From Paulinella micropora (Eukaryota; Cercozoa; Imbricatea; Euglyphida), in assembly GCA_009731375.1 (NCBI GenBank), contig BJOX01000376.1:478758-509756 (forward strand): a stretch of 30,999 nt of DNA. Direction: 5' to 3'. The notes under the pieces were generated by a model, which worked only from the letters and a program-made list of their open reading frames with translations, searched no databases and was not told the DNA's origin. Below, one piece after another: positions 1 through 8,797 of the stretch; position 1 is the first letter of the stretch, and the number at the start of each line of letters is the position of its first letter. The position numbers and the translations under genes were made by a program.

Positions 1-138
1 GTAGCCGGGACTATGAAAAAGGAGAAAGATTACCGTGTCGGACCGGTTCCTGCCCACCTCTGAAGATGAAGTTAAAGTGTATTACAATTAATAAAAACAT
101 GTTTTAATATTATTTTTATATGTTCTGCAATCAGTGAA

Positions 139-1047
139 TTGATTTCCTTTCATTTCCACACGTTTTCAAAAAAGTCCATATACTTCATGGAAAATTTCGG
201 AAAAAGGGATACCCCCAAGATTGTCGAATGTTTAGTTCTACGAAGAAGACGGCAACGCGCCCACCCTTTACCAAGGCGAATGCGATTGCCATCCCTTCGA
301 AGAAATCGTAGATGGCTACGGCCGCCACCAAGTCCGCTCCGACCTCGCCAAAGCGTCCACCCTTCACCGGGATTCCATGCTCCTACTGCAAGGAACATAA
401 CCAGTTCCTCAAGCCGGATCAGACCCCGAAGCACTCGCTTGAAGAATGCAAGCTTCGACAACAGCGTTGTCAAGACGAAGGAAAGCATTGCAACTGGAAG
501 CCATCCTCGGCCGCCACGCGGAAGCAGCCACGGGCTTTCCACATGACGACGCGCGCGGCGTCTCAGGGGTCACGACGTCCACTCCGCATTTCTACGACCC
601 CGACCGTCGTCTGCGGGAACATATACGTACGCAAATCTTAGCGTCCGTCCCCGGAAGAAGACATCATCGGTAAGACTACATGCGTTCTAGACTCGGCCTG
701 CAACTGCAAAGGCGTAGCCCTCCGTAATACACCAAGGACTTGAGATCGTGTCCCACCCGTCGACGCACGCTCATCTGTGGGTGTTTATGCTACTCTTTAT
801 GAAGGCATTGAACTTTTCGTCTCGGCCACACCGACGTCTCCGCTTCATGCCATCACGATTTATATTTCGAGCCACCTCCCCGAAGGCGTGAGCCTGCTTC
901 TTGCCAACGAGGTCTCGGCCCAGCTCAACCTCTCCATTGACGACGCGCAAGCGATTCGGCCCACGGACTATATGCCCCTGAAGCCGCCTTCCAAGCAAAT
1001 CGTCTACGAGACGGAGTTCCATCTCTTCGAGGACTTGACTTACAATT
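139..1047 (+). pseudogene. Decayed coding stretch, possibly a retroelement gag-protease remnant
   Basis: Seen: no single open frame spans this stretch, but protein-like frames succeed one another. Frame 312-480 carries a Cys/His cluster (CSYCKEHNQ, then KHSLEEC) with C-x2-C...H-x4-C spacing. Another frame continues about 480-650. A third (657-1047), broken by a TGA at 741, contains LDSAC and later SLLLANEVSAQLNL. Family knowledge: a zinc knuckle followed by an Asp-Ser/Thr-Gly/Ala active site and a late hydrophobic segment is the gag-protease layout of LTR retroelements. Inference: this is a degenerate gag-pro fragment of an element other than the two copia copies, whose own protease lies elsewhere. 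GC content is higher than in the copia bodies. A short-intron gene is the main alternative. Positions 1-138 show nothing recognisable. Confidence 0.3.
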
Positions 1048-1430
1048 AGCTACGGTTAGCTACGACTTCCGCCCTGCAACACTGGCGAAGGAGACGTCCT
1101 ACCCGATAGTCAAATTTAACAAAATCATCGACCGCCGTCCCAAGCTTCAGCTCCCTTCGCACGCCCACGACCTCTTGTCCACTTCGAATGCCCACTTTTA
1201 CGGTCGCCAAGTCAACCTGTTCATGTCTTCGCGTGATACAGGAAAGAGATCACCTTTGGACTTCAGAGTTGGATGGAGAGAACGACGCAAAGAGGAAAAG
1301 GGTGAAGACGACGACGAGGACAATGAGGAGGACGACGAAGACGCTGACGAAGAGGCTGACGAAGAGGCCGATGAAGAAGAAGAAGGAGAAGAAGAAGAAG
1401 AAGGAGAAGAAGAAGAAGAAGAAGAAGAAG

Positions 1431-1461
<31 letters not shown>

Positions 1462-2404
1462 CGAACTAGTCGAGACCGAGAGCGAACAAGATGGCGAAAG
1501 CAAGGCAAGCGCTCCTACACCTGTGCAGACGCAGCATGTCACAACACGCTCTCGCGTAAGACAAGAGGAAAACAAGCGCACTCCACCGCCATCCTCCAAA
1601 CGACAGAAGCTGGAGTCATCCCCGGCCTGGAAAAGGGAAGACGAACTGGCGCGACAATACCTCACTCAACTCCGAGGTAAGCCTTCGCAGACGAAACGCT
1701 CCTTAAGCTATCTGGCGGCAGCGTCATCATCGTCGTCGGCAGCATCGTCGTCATCATCGTCATCATCATCGTCGGTACGACCTACTCCGATTATGACGGC
1801 GCCATCGACGGCCACATCATCGACGCCCCCTGTGCTGACCAACCAGGCCCAGTCTTCATCATCATCGTCCTCATCAGCACCGAGAGCGGTGTCCCCTACT
1901 ATCGCAGACTGCATGCCGGTTCGTCAAATCAACGATAACCTTGTTCGAGACCTCAATCAGGTTCCGGGTTCAAGGGCGAGTGCACAGCAAGTTTCGCTCA
2001 AAGATACGGCAAAATTCGTGAAAAAAGACTCGCTAAGTTCCGCAAATATCGGGGGAAAAGTCAAGCAAAGTGTCAAAAAACCCGGTAAGAAAGTAGTTAA
2101 TTCAGTTTCACGGAATGATGCTGTTTTGCCAGGGAATGAGGCAAGGACCGGCGGGACTAGAGCTGAAAAAGAGATTGCATTCGATGAGGCTGATGAGCAT
2201 GTAGGAGGGACAAGAGAAGGGAAGTCTTGGCCCCCATCGCTACTGTCACAAGGTCCGTCCCCGATAGACAGAGTAGGAGACAGTGTAGAATCACAAGCAC
2301 AGCAAGCCAGTGACACACACACACACGACACACCTGTGGGGAAGAGCAGTAAAAGAGACACAGAACACGGAAAGGTGATAGGTTTGAAGACTTTAAGAGA
2401 ATAA
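1048..2404 (+). CDS. Acidic and serine-rich low-complexity ORF joined to Copia-1
   Basis: Open from about 1048 to the TAA at 2404. There is no ATG at the left edge; the first in-frame ATG is at 1223. Seen, in order: a normal-looking N-terminal stretch (about 1050-1290), a Glu/Asp-rich tract (1296-1460) coded largely by a GAA microsatellite, a basic patch (TRSRVRQEENKRTPPPSSKR), poly-Ser runs near 1725-1775 and 1855-1877, and a Lys-rich tail. Base use shifts near 1900: upstream codons are GC-rich, while downstream they are A-rich like the copia internal region. The tail overlaps a second frame (2353-2685) that aligns with Copia-2. Inference: the ORF may be a fusion of flanking sequence with the truncated Copia-1 gag region. 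No catalytic domain is visible. Confidence 0.45.
1374..1460 (+). repeat. (GAA)n microsatellite inside an open frame
   Basis: Nearly pure GAA triplets that encode poly-Glu in the 1048-2404 frame. Length change in triplets would keep the frame open. Confidence 0.9.
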
Positions 2405-3066
2405 GTGAACAGCTGAATAACCTGTGTATAATGGACGATGAGACAGGAGACATCGTGAGAATGACGAAGAAAGTGGGAGAGAGAGTGGCTGAAGCAGACG
2501 GACTGTTGACAGATGTGTTTTGGGCTGTTAACGAAGTATTTCTGAAGCATGCAGCAGGCACGCCACTAATCACAAGAGAGACAGTCATAGAGAAAAGAGC
2601 AGCTAAGAACACTCAAAGTACGAAAGCTAGGGAAAGAGCTAAGTGGGAGTGTGAGTACAGACAGCGAAGGACATCCAAGACCTGAGAAGACTGAAATAGC
2701 TAGATTGCTATATGCACTGACGAAGGGAGCAGAACCGATAGTAGTGAAAGAGGGTTTGTGTTACGACCGGACGGCAAAGAGAACGAGTTTTACTCAGAAC
2801 TGTTAGCAATAATAGATTATGGGATACTCGACTTAGCTAAGAATCACGACCATCAATTTGCCCTTGTTATCGTGCGATCGATGCCCCACCTGACGAAGAT
2901 ATGGCATGAGGTAGAAGCGAGAGGGGTCACACTGAACGCATATTTGCGTAAGTTGCACTCAGGAGATGCACACAAGTTCTTCAGCCCGGAACAGGCAACA
3001 CAGAGGAAGAAAGAGTTTGATAGGAAGAGACGGGATAGACGGACACTCAGACCTAGAGAAGGATGA
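2353..3066 (+). pseudogene. Copia-1 gag-like region, frame-broken
   Basis: Three overlapping frames carry it: 2353-2685, about 2646-2770, and 2758-3066. The first contains LLTDVFWAVNEVFL followed by TPLIT, which aligns with FLTDIVRAIEGVYL followed by SPIT in Copia-2 (about 11170-11240). That shared block identifies it as the segment between gag and protease. The later frames encode a charged helical-looking stretch (FYSELLAIIDYGILDLAKNH) for which I see no named domain. No zinc knuckle is present in this copy. Confidence 0.65.
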
Positions 3067-3718
3067 TGAGTTCGATCCGGAAAACCTAGAACACTCTAGA
3101 ACCTCTGAAGAGATGAGAGCAGGAATACTCATAAGCTACAGATCGTACTGCGAAGCACGAGAAGAGCTTGACTGGATGTATGAGGAGAGATTCGAGAAAG
3201 ACAGGCTCCAGAAGAAAGAGAATGAGGAGGAAGAGGAGCAGGATCACAACCTCATGGTAGACGACAGCACGACGGTAGGTCGAAAAGAGAAAATGATAGT
3301 ACAGGATAGTGGATCGTCAAGAGACATAGCCTGTACACCACACATCTTGCGCAACGTTCGAGAGATAGAACCCGTCAGTTTAGTCACAGGAAACGGAGAG
3401 AGTACTGTGAGAGACATGGGGGAAGCACGATTGACAAGAATAGATGGATCGGGAAAGCCAGTTTTGGTAAAGAAAGATATGTTGTTAGACACTAGGGTAC
3501 CGGTCAACATCATGTCCACAGGAAACATGGATCACAACCATCATCGGTCTATCATTCACCAGGACGGGCAACTTCTAATCCTCAAACGCCCCATAATAAT
3601 AAAAGAGAGTGACGTGATCGTGAGGGGGAGACTTACACCTGGCATGCTCTACCGCTGGGACAATGAAAAGGATAAGCCTCTCAATATAAACGAGCGTTAC
3701 AACCCCAAGGTAAAGTAA
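2966..3718 (+). CDS. Copia-1 aspartic protease region
   Basis: The frame encodes an acidic linker (about 3070-3240) and then MIVQDSGSS, the retropepsin D-S/T-G motif, with the catalytic Asp at 3305. Downstream sequence (LVTGNGES, ARLTRIDG, IIHQDGQLLILKRP) aligns closely with Copia-2 (LLTGNGER, ARLTVIDG, VIHQNGQLVILKHP), so the fold appears complete here. Its role in an active element is cleaving the Gag-Pol precursor inside the virus-like particle. The frame stops at 3716-3718 just before integrase, which continues in another frame. The first Met is not a reliable start; the region is expected to be part of a polyprotein. Confidence 0.8.
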   Translation: MHTSSSARNRQHRGRKSLIGRDGIDGHSDLEKDDEFDPENLEHSRTSEEMRAGILISYRSYCEAREELDWMYEERFEKDRLQKKENEEEEEQDHNLMVDDSTTVGRKEKMIVQDSGSSRDIACTPHILRNVREIEPVSLVTGNGESTVRDMGEARLTRIDGSGKPVLVKKDMLLDTRVPVNIMSTGNMDHNHHRSIIHQDGQLLILKRPIIIKESDVIVRGRLTPGMLYRWDNEKDKPLNINERYNPKVK

Positions 3719-4622
3719 AAGAGAGAAAGAAGAAGACGGGGTAAGCGGGGCGGGAATCCCCAAAGTGAGAGAAAAAGAGAGCAAGCAAGCGAGAGTAAGT
3801 GAGAACGAGGAAGCTAGAGGCAGCGTACTATACGCTATGTATCCCGAGAAAGGCAAGAAAGACAAACCGATTGACATTTATGTCATGCATCAGTGTAGTG
3901 GTCATAAAGCATTACCAAAGACCTATGCATTAGGCAAGGCAATGAGTAGAAAAGTGACAGGAAGTGAGGATAGAGTTAGATTTTGCGAAGCCTGTATGAT
4001 GGGGAAAGCTAAGGTGTTGCCCAGATTTAAGGCTAATAGAATTAGGAGAGCGAGTTACCCCATTTTGCATGTAGATACTTCCAAACCATGGGCGGTCATG
4101 TCAATTCACGGTAAGTACTATAAATTTTGCGTAACAGATGATTATTCGGGGTACATCAAGGAATTTTACTTACGTTACAAGAACGAGTTCGTAGATTGTT
4201 TGAAGCAAGCTGTAGCATGGTTTGAGAGGCAAACAGGAAGGAAAGTCAGACAGATCACTTGTGATAACGAGTTCGATGTCCCAACTGAAATCATAGAGTG
4301 GTGGAAGCCGCTTCAATTCATTTGGAAGACTAGTGCTCCAGGTGACAAAGATTGCAATCCTATAGCTGAGAAGGTCTATGACATCACAGCCGGACCAGCC
4401 CGGGCCATGCGGTACGAGGCTAACTTGCATCCACAGTTTTGGGCAGAGATGGAACATACTGCCACCACCTTGCACAACATTCTGCCGGCCACGACAGGAC
4501 CTAGAAAGTGCATTTCCCCTTTTGAGCAATGTCTAGGCTACAAGCCAGCTATCCGACAACTGAAACCTATAGGATGTTTAGGTAATGTACATAGGAAAGC
4601 AGGTAGGGAAAGGAAACTATAG
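3714..4622 (+). CDS. Copia-1 integrase, N-terminal and catalytic parts
   Basis: Open from 3714 in the frame after the protease stop. A zinc-binding HHCC module is visible: H-x4-H at 3888-3905 (HQCSGH) and C-x2-C at 3984-3995 (CEAC). The catalytic core follows, with Asp in HVDTS (4074), Asp in CDNEFD (4263) and Glu in IAEKV (4368). The last two are exactly 35 residues apart, the canonical D,D35E spacing. The first Asp motif lacks the usual S-D-x-x-G of copia integrases. A frameshift near 4600 ends this ORF, and the sequence continues at 4585 in another frame. In the family, integrase inserts the element cDNA into host DNA with a 5-bp stagger. Confidence 0.88.
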   Translation, partial: SKREKEEDGVSGAGIPKVREKESKQARVSENEEARGSVLYAMYPEKGKKDKPIDIYVMHQCSGHKALPKTYALGKAMSRKVTGSEDRVRFCEACMMGKAKVLPRFKANRIRRASYPILHVDTSKPWAVMSIHGKYYKFCVTDDYSGYIKEFYLRYKNEFVDCLKQAVAWFERQTGRKVRQITCDNEFDVPTEIIEWWKPLQFIWKTSAPGDKDCNPIAEKVYDITAGPARAMRYEANLHPQFWAEMEHTATTLHNILPATTGPRKCISPFEQCLGYKPAIRQLKPIGCLGNVHRKAGRERKL

Positions 4623-5055
4623 GGGAAAACGCGTGATGTTGCTTGGGTACGATGTATGTAAGGAACTATACAGAGTTTGGGATGGTCGTAAGATCATTAC
4701 TAATGTACGTTTTGACCCCAATATAGTTGGTAAGGAGGCTCACCCACCCAGAAAAGTCAGATGGGACGACGAGGAATCTGAGGGGGAGAGTAGTGATACC
4801 GGTCAGCTAGAACAGCCAACAAACGAACCCGAACTTAAGGTTGAGGGGGAGTTAGACAAGCATGAGGAGCAACAGGAAGAAAAGGACATTCACGATCCAG
4901 ATTCCGGTCTCCCAACAGAGTCAAAGCCAGAAATAGTTGACGACAGGGATGATGGGCTAACACCCGTCACATCGTTAGAGGCGCAAAGCTCCGAAGCAGA
5001 CCACCCTAGTAGGAGGTACGTTGAGGGAGACGCGCCCACTAAGGGCCTCACTTGA
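4585..5055 (+). pseudogene. Copia-1 integrase C-terminus and acidic spacer
   Basis: This continues the integrase in a shifted frame. YRGKRVMLLGYD then KELYRVWDGRKI matches YRGKKVMLVGYD and RELYRVWDGKKI of Copia-2. A long acidic, low-complexity spacer (about 4770-5040) follows, as in Copia-2. The frame ends at a TGA (5053-5055) where Copia-2 has a Trp codon (13263), and the same frame simply continues after it. It is therefore a nonsense change rather than a natural end. Confidence 0.8.
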
Positions 5056-6639
5056 CAGCAAAGTGACAAAATCACATCAGCTAACATAGTGAGAGGGAAA
5101 CGAGAAGCAAAGGTTAGGACACCAGTTACACAACCACCTCCAGAAAGGAAGGCAGCAGAAAAAGCAGCTACATTGACAGGAGAGAGAGTTAGTGTGCCGG
5201 GAGTAGCTTTCGGAGAAGAATGGGCAAATGAAGAATATGGAGACAATTGGCGATCGGTAAAACGAGAAGGAAAAGTCCTAGAACCGTGCGAGAAGGGAGA
5301 TAGACTTAAAGTCCGTAAGATGCTTAAGCCCAGCCTCTTTGTAGTCTTTGACGACGGTCAAGTAGAAAAGATGTTAGACAGTGAGATTAGAAAGTATCGG
5401 ATAGATAGATTAAGACAAGTCGGAGAACTAGAGTACCCCGAGATGTCCGCAGAAAGTATCGTAGAGGATCATACCATTGCGTTACTGTACCTGACATTGA
5501 AGGTACCAAAGGCAATCGTAGATGAGGGATTAACTGCGAAAGAGTTGAAAGCCGGAATGGATAAAGAGATTGAAGCTCTGAAGTCTTTTAACACTTACAC
5601 GTGGGTAAGCCCCAAGGAAGCGAAAGAAAAAGGAGTAAAAGTAGTGAGACTAACGTGGGTACATAAAGTCAAACTAGACGATAAAGGACGTAAGTTCATT
5701 AAGTCAAGGTTAGCTTTACGGGGAGATATGCTAGAGCCAGGAGTCAGCTATAATCCAGATCAATTGCTTGTACCCTGCGCCGCGCATCGCTCATTACTCT
5801 TTTTGTCTAAGCTTGCAGCATGGCATGGACATGAGCTATACGGTATAGACTTCAAAAATGCTTATCTAAATGCACGAATGCATGATCCTGTTTATGCTTA
5901 TGCACCCGATGGGATAGACAGTGAGGAGCATGAAGGTATGATATGGAGAGTAGATGGAGCTCTGCATGGCGCGCCGCAAGCTGGTAGGAGATGGTATGAG
6001 ATTTTAGCCCCTAAGTTAGAGGAATTAGGATTCAGGTTACTAGACTCAGATTTGTGCATGTTCGTAGAAAAGGATAAGCCAGTAAGAGATGCGATCATAG
6101 GTATTTTCCATGTAGACGATCTTATCTTCTCAGCTCCTAACGAACGAGCATACGACCGATTCGCTAGTAAACTAGAAAAGTTTTATCCTCTTAAGCGTTT
6201 GGGAGTGGCTAAGGAGTTTAAAGGAATAGAAATAGTTCAGGAAGGAGGACGCATTTTATTGCATCAGAATAAGTACCAGAAACAGACATTAAAGGATGTA
6301 GGATATGCCGATGTTAGACCAGTAAGTACTCCAAGTGCTGAACATGAGCCTGAGCCCATGGGAGAAACAAGCGCCCTTGGAAAACATTCTATACCTAGTC
6401 TAGTAGGGAAACTTTTGTTCCTAACTAAGATGACACGACCAGATGCTGATCAAGCACTAAATGCAGCTAGTGTAATGCAAACAGTAAACCCAGGACTTGC
6501 TTATGCTATGTTAGGTAGGATCTTTAGGTATTTGAAAGGTTCGTATCGCGGTATTGCATTTCACGGGCCTAAGTCATCGCAAGAGGGAAGAACATCCGTG
6601 AATTACTCTTTGGCCCGATGCAGCACACAAGGTCTGTAA
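5056..6639 (+). CDS. Copia-1 reverse transcriptase
   Basis: The reading frame is continuous with the integrase spacer except for the TGA at 5053. It contains LTWVHKVKLD and KSRLALRG (fingers), GIDFKNAYLNA with the first catalytic Asp at 5848, GAPQAGRRWYE, and FHVDDLIF at 6109-6120 with the paired catalytic Asp. In the family these residues bind the metals for RNA- and DNA-templated DNA synthesis. His replaces the usual Tyr of YVDD. Thumb and connection sequence (SIPSLVGKLLFLTKMTRPD) matches Copia-2. The ORF derails at about 6590-6612, where a 2-nt deletion relative to Copia-2 shifts the frame into RNase H. Confidence 0.9.
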   Translation, partial: QQSDKITSANIVRGKREAKVRTPVTQPPPERKAAEKAATLTGERVSVPGVAFGEEWANEEYGDNWRSVKREGKVLEPCEKGDRLKVRKMLKPSLFVVFDDGQVEKMLDSEIRKYRIDRLRQVGELEYPEMSAESIVEDHTIALLYLTLKVPKAIVDEGLTAKELKAGMDKEIEALKSFNTYTWVSPKEAKEKGVKVVRLTWVHKVKLDDKGRKFIKSRLALRGDMLEPGVSYNPDQLLVPCAAHRSLLFLSKLAAWHGHELYGIDFKNAYLNARMHDPVYAYAPDGIDSEEHEGMIWRVDGALHGAPQAGRRWYEILAPKLEELGFRLLDSDLCMFVEKDKPVRDAIIGIFHVDDLIFSAPNERAYDRFASKLEKFYPLKRLGVAKEFKGIEIVQEGGRILLHQNKYQKQTLKDVGYADVRPVSTPSAEHEPEPMGETSALGKHSIPSLVGKLLFLTKMTRPDADQALNAASVMQTVNPGLAYAMLGRIFRYLKGSYRGIAFHGPKSSQEGRTSVNYSLARCSTQGL

Positions 6640-7072
6640 GAAAACCGGAAAGTCACGTACAGGATATGTAGTACTTTGGGGAGGAGACCCGGTAGCTTGA
6701 TTGTCAAAGCGACAGACTAGAATTGCGTTTAGTTCTAATGACGCTGAAATTTTCGCAGCAGCAGAGTGTATACGAAAAGGATTGGCTATCCGACACATCA
6801 CGGAAGAATTAGACATAGCACAGAAAGGACCGATAGAGCTATATGAAGATAATGCACAAACTATCTTAGCAGCAGAAAGGGGAATGTCGGGACCACGTAC
6901 TAAACACTTACCCCTAGAACTTCATTTCATTCATCACGCACAGAGAGACAATGTGATTAAATTTGTAAAGGTAGGGACTAAGAAACAAATCGCAGACATA
7001 CTAACTAAACATGTTCCTAAGGATCAGTTTGAATATCTCGTGAGTAAGTTTATGGTAACTCTTGATCCATGA
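6614..7072 (+). pseudogene. Copia-1 RNase H, with one in-frame TGA
   Basis: Starting with PDAAHKVCKKTGKS, the frame reads through TGA at 6698-6700, which stands where Copia-2 has Trp (14915). It then gives LSKRQTRIAFSSNDAEIF, ELYEDNAQTILAAERG and TKHLPLELHF, ending in ADILTKHV and TGA at 7070-7072. These are the standard copia RNase H blocks: acidic residues in SNDAEIF and EDN, and the TKH block. The enzyme degrades the RNA strand during reverse transcription. Confidence 0.85.
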
Positions 7073-7636
7073 TTTTATATCTCAAGTCTGCAAAATCACC
7101 ATAAATACGCAAATTTACGCAAAGTCAACCTATGTTGTTCTTTTGTGAGTTTTCTCTCTTTGAAGTGTGCAGGAAATTTCTTGCGCAGGTAGTTGAGCGG
7201 CATGTTGAGGCGATGTTCCCGTCGAAGTGTAAGTCGAGCGCGAATGCGAAGCGCGTGGTTCAGACCACCATCGGTCGCATTGTGACAAGAGCGGGAAAGG
7301 ACACAAGCCATCGGACCCGACCGTACATCGCGTAGTTTTGTATTGGCGGAATGGCGGAATTAACTAATTATATTGGACTCGAGGAGTCAATGATGTAATT
7401 CAGTTTACGTACTGATATGGTCATACTTCAAGGACCTACTGCTAATGTTTTAATCGTATCGAGATGCCATCGCGGCAAAGAAGCAAAGGCAGGTGGACTG
7501 GAATAGAATGGCGATTCTTCAGTTTTGTGACTCAACAATCATTTCATTTACAACTTGAAATGATGGCCATTTATCGCATCGTAATAGTTATTAATCGCAA
7601 AGGCATTAATCTTAATTTGCACATTGACATAGAACT
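7073..7636 (+). other. Copia-1 3' non-coding internal region
   Basis: This lies between the pol stop and the polypurine tract. A 67-codon ORF (7132-7335) has no recognisable features and no counterpart in Copia-2. A short direct repeat (ggcggaatggcggaa) occurs near 7346. Confidence 0.6.
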
Positions 7637-7645
7637 AAGGGGGAG
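7637..7645 (+). promoter_or_regulatory. Polypurine tract of Copia-1
   Basis: The sequence ctaagggggagcgttg (7635-7650) is shared exactly with Copia-2 (15675-15690), where it abuts a verified LTR. It would prime plus-strand DNA synthesis. Confidence 0.85.
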
Positions 7646-7646
7646 C

Positions 7647-8470
7647 GTTGGTAGGATAACTACGTTTACTATTAGTGATTACTTTGTGACTGGTAAGTAA
7701 TTTATTCGTATAGTCGAATGACCGTATAGTTCTAGTCAATAATGGTAACGCCGGACGTAACGGACTATATTGGCATTTCAGGATTGGACAATAGCCATCG
7801 TGTAATAATTACAGTGGTGCGGACTTTATTTCAGTTTCGTCATTACCTTTGAGTTTGTCAGTTCTGCTATCTACTTGCGAATTAAAGTGTCGATTGGCAT
7901 CGTGGCTTCTAACGGAGTCCCTCAGCAAACCGGAGTGTAAAGGTACTAGGTCCGTGAGTGAACGGGTAATTACCTAATCAACGTCATTGCTAGACAAAAT
8001 CAAATTAGCTAACAATGATCCATGCCGCGCTAGTAACGCAACCGCTTGCGGTTGAACCTTCGCAAAACTTCTTATGTTTGCCAAGGTTCTACCGCTATAG
8101 TATCATCCGCCGAAAAGAAAGCAGCGAATGGTTTATTGTAAGTCCGATTCAAGTTGTAGTATCAGACTAAACCATCCGCCGCAAATAGTATAGACTTGCC
8201 AACCACAAACCTGGTGAAAAGTTAGGGGTTTGAGGGTTCCAAATCTATCAGCAACTTCTCCGGTGGCAGGAAACAATATTGTTCAACTTGATAGCCACTT
8301 ACTAAGTCACAAAGCAAGTGCCACGGTTATTAATAACAAACAATATTAACCACCCGCAGATCCCTTTATGTTCATATATCATGTTACCAATTTGGTGAGG
8401 TTGGCTTCCTTTTTGGTTCTTTTGAATCTCAGTGTGACTCAGTAAAATGGTGGTAGACAACTGCGATCCA
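7647..8470 (+). repeat. Presumed 3' LTR of Copia-1, possibly interrupted by Copia-2
   Basis: The region starts directly after the polypurine tract, so by element logic it is LTR. No second copy is in the window, so its right end cannot be fixed. No gene is visible. It contains a strong hairpin (8048-8095) and a second inverted pair (8124-8135 with 8168-8179). Copia-2 begins at 8477; if the LTR is longer than 830 bp, Copia-2 sits inside it and the LTR would resume after 16003. Confidence 0.45.
8048..8095. repeat. Imperfect inverted repeat (hairpin)
   Basis: Left arm 8048-8068 and right arm 8076-8095 pair over about 20 bp with two mismatches and one bulge, around a 7-nt loop. A smaller perfect pair, CAACCGC-TT-GCGGTTG (8039-8054), overlaps the left arm, so two alternative stems compete. 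Confidence 0.7.
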
Positions 8471-8476
8471 GGAGCC

Positions 8477-8788
8477 GTTGTAATGTACTACTAATACCCG
8501 TTACTCCACCTAGACAATTTACCGGTAATTTGGATAGTCTTAGTCATATGCAGGTTCATAGGCCGGACAGTTATTAATACCTTTATTACTGACAAGGGCA
8601 CTTTCTAGAGTATTCGCGAATCATAGTCTGGAATGCCTAGAATCAAATGAGTAGTACCATTCTGTAAAGGTCATAACATCATAAGTTTGTGTGACCCAAA
8701 ATTTATTAAAAGTCTTTTCTTCGGTTATTCTATACCCTTAGCGGGGTAGCTTCCCTAAACTCTGCGTTTGAGAGATAGATTACTTTGG
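8477..8788 (+). repeat. 5' LTR of Copia-2
   Basis: It matches the 3' LTR over its full length except for three substitutions, near 8525, 8550 and 8599. The termini read GTTGTAATG...CTTTGG (or shifted one base left), not the usual TG...CA. No convincing TATA element is visible. Confidence 0.95.
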
Positions 8789-8797
8789 TTATGAGCC
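8787..8797 (+). promoter_or_regulatory. Primer-binding site complementary to a Met-tRNA anticodon arm
   Basis: GGTTATGAGCC directly follows the LTR. Its reverse complement, GGCTCATAACC, is the stem-loop around a CAU anticodon. Drosophila copia is known to prime from an internal cut of initiator Met-tRNA, with a similar post-LTR sequence. The gag ATG (8791) lies inside the site. Confidence 0.7.

Larger units (their letters stand above)
1900..7646 (+). mobile_element. Copia-1: 5'-truncated, inactive Ty1/copia LTR retrotransposon
   Basis: Domain order is protease (DSGSS at 3305), integrase (HHCC plus D,D35E), reverse transcriptase (HVDD at 6109), RNase H, then a polypurine tract at 7637. This order, with integrase before reverse transcriptase, defines Ty1/copia. 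The coding region is broken by several frameshifts (about 2353-2404, 2660, 2760, 3000-3060, 3714, 4600, 6600) and two in-frame TGA codons (5053, 6698). Its amino acid sequence aligns with Copia-2 over almost its whole length, so both belong to one lineage but are clearly diverged. No 5' LTR is visible to the left. The left edge is set only by a change in base composition and is uncertain. Confidence 0.85.
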
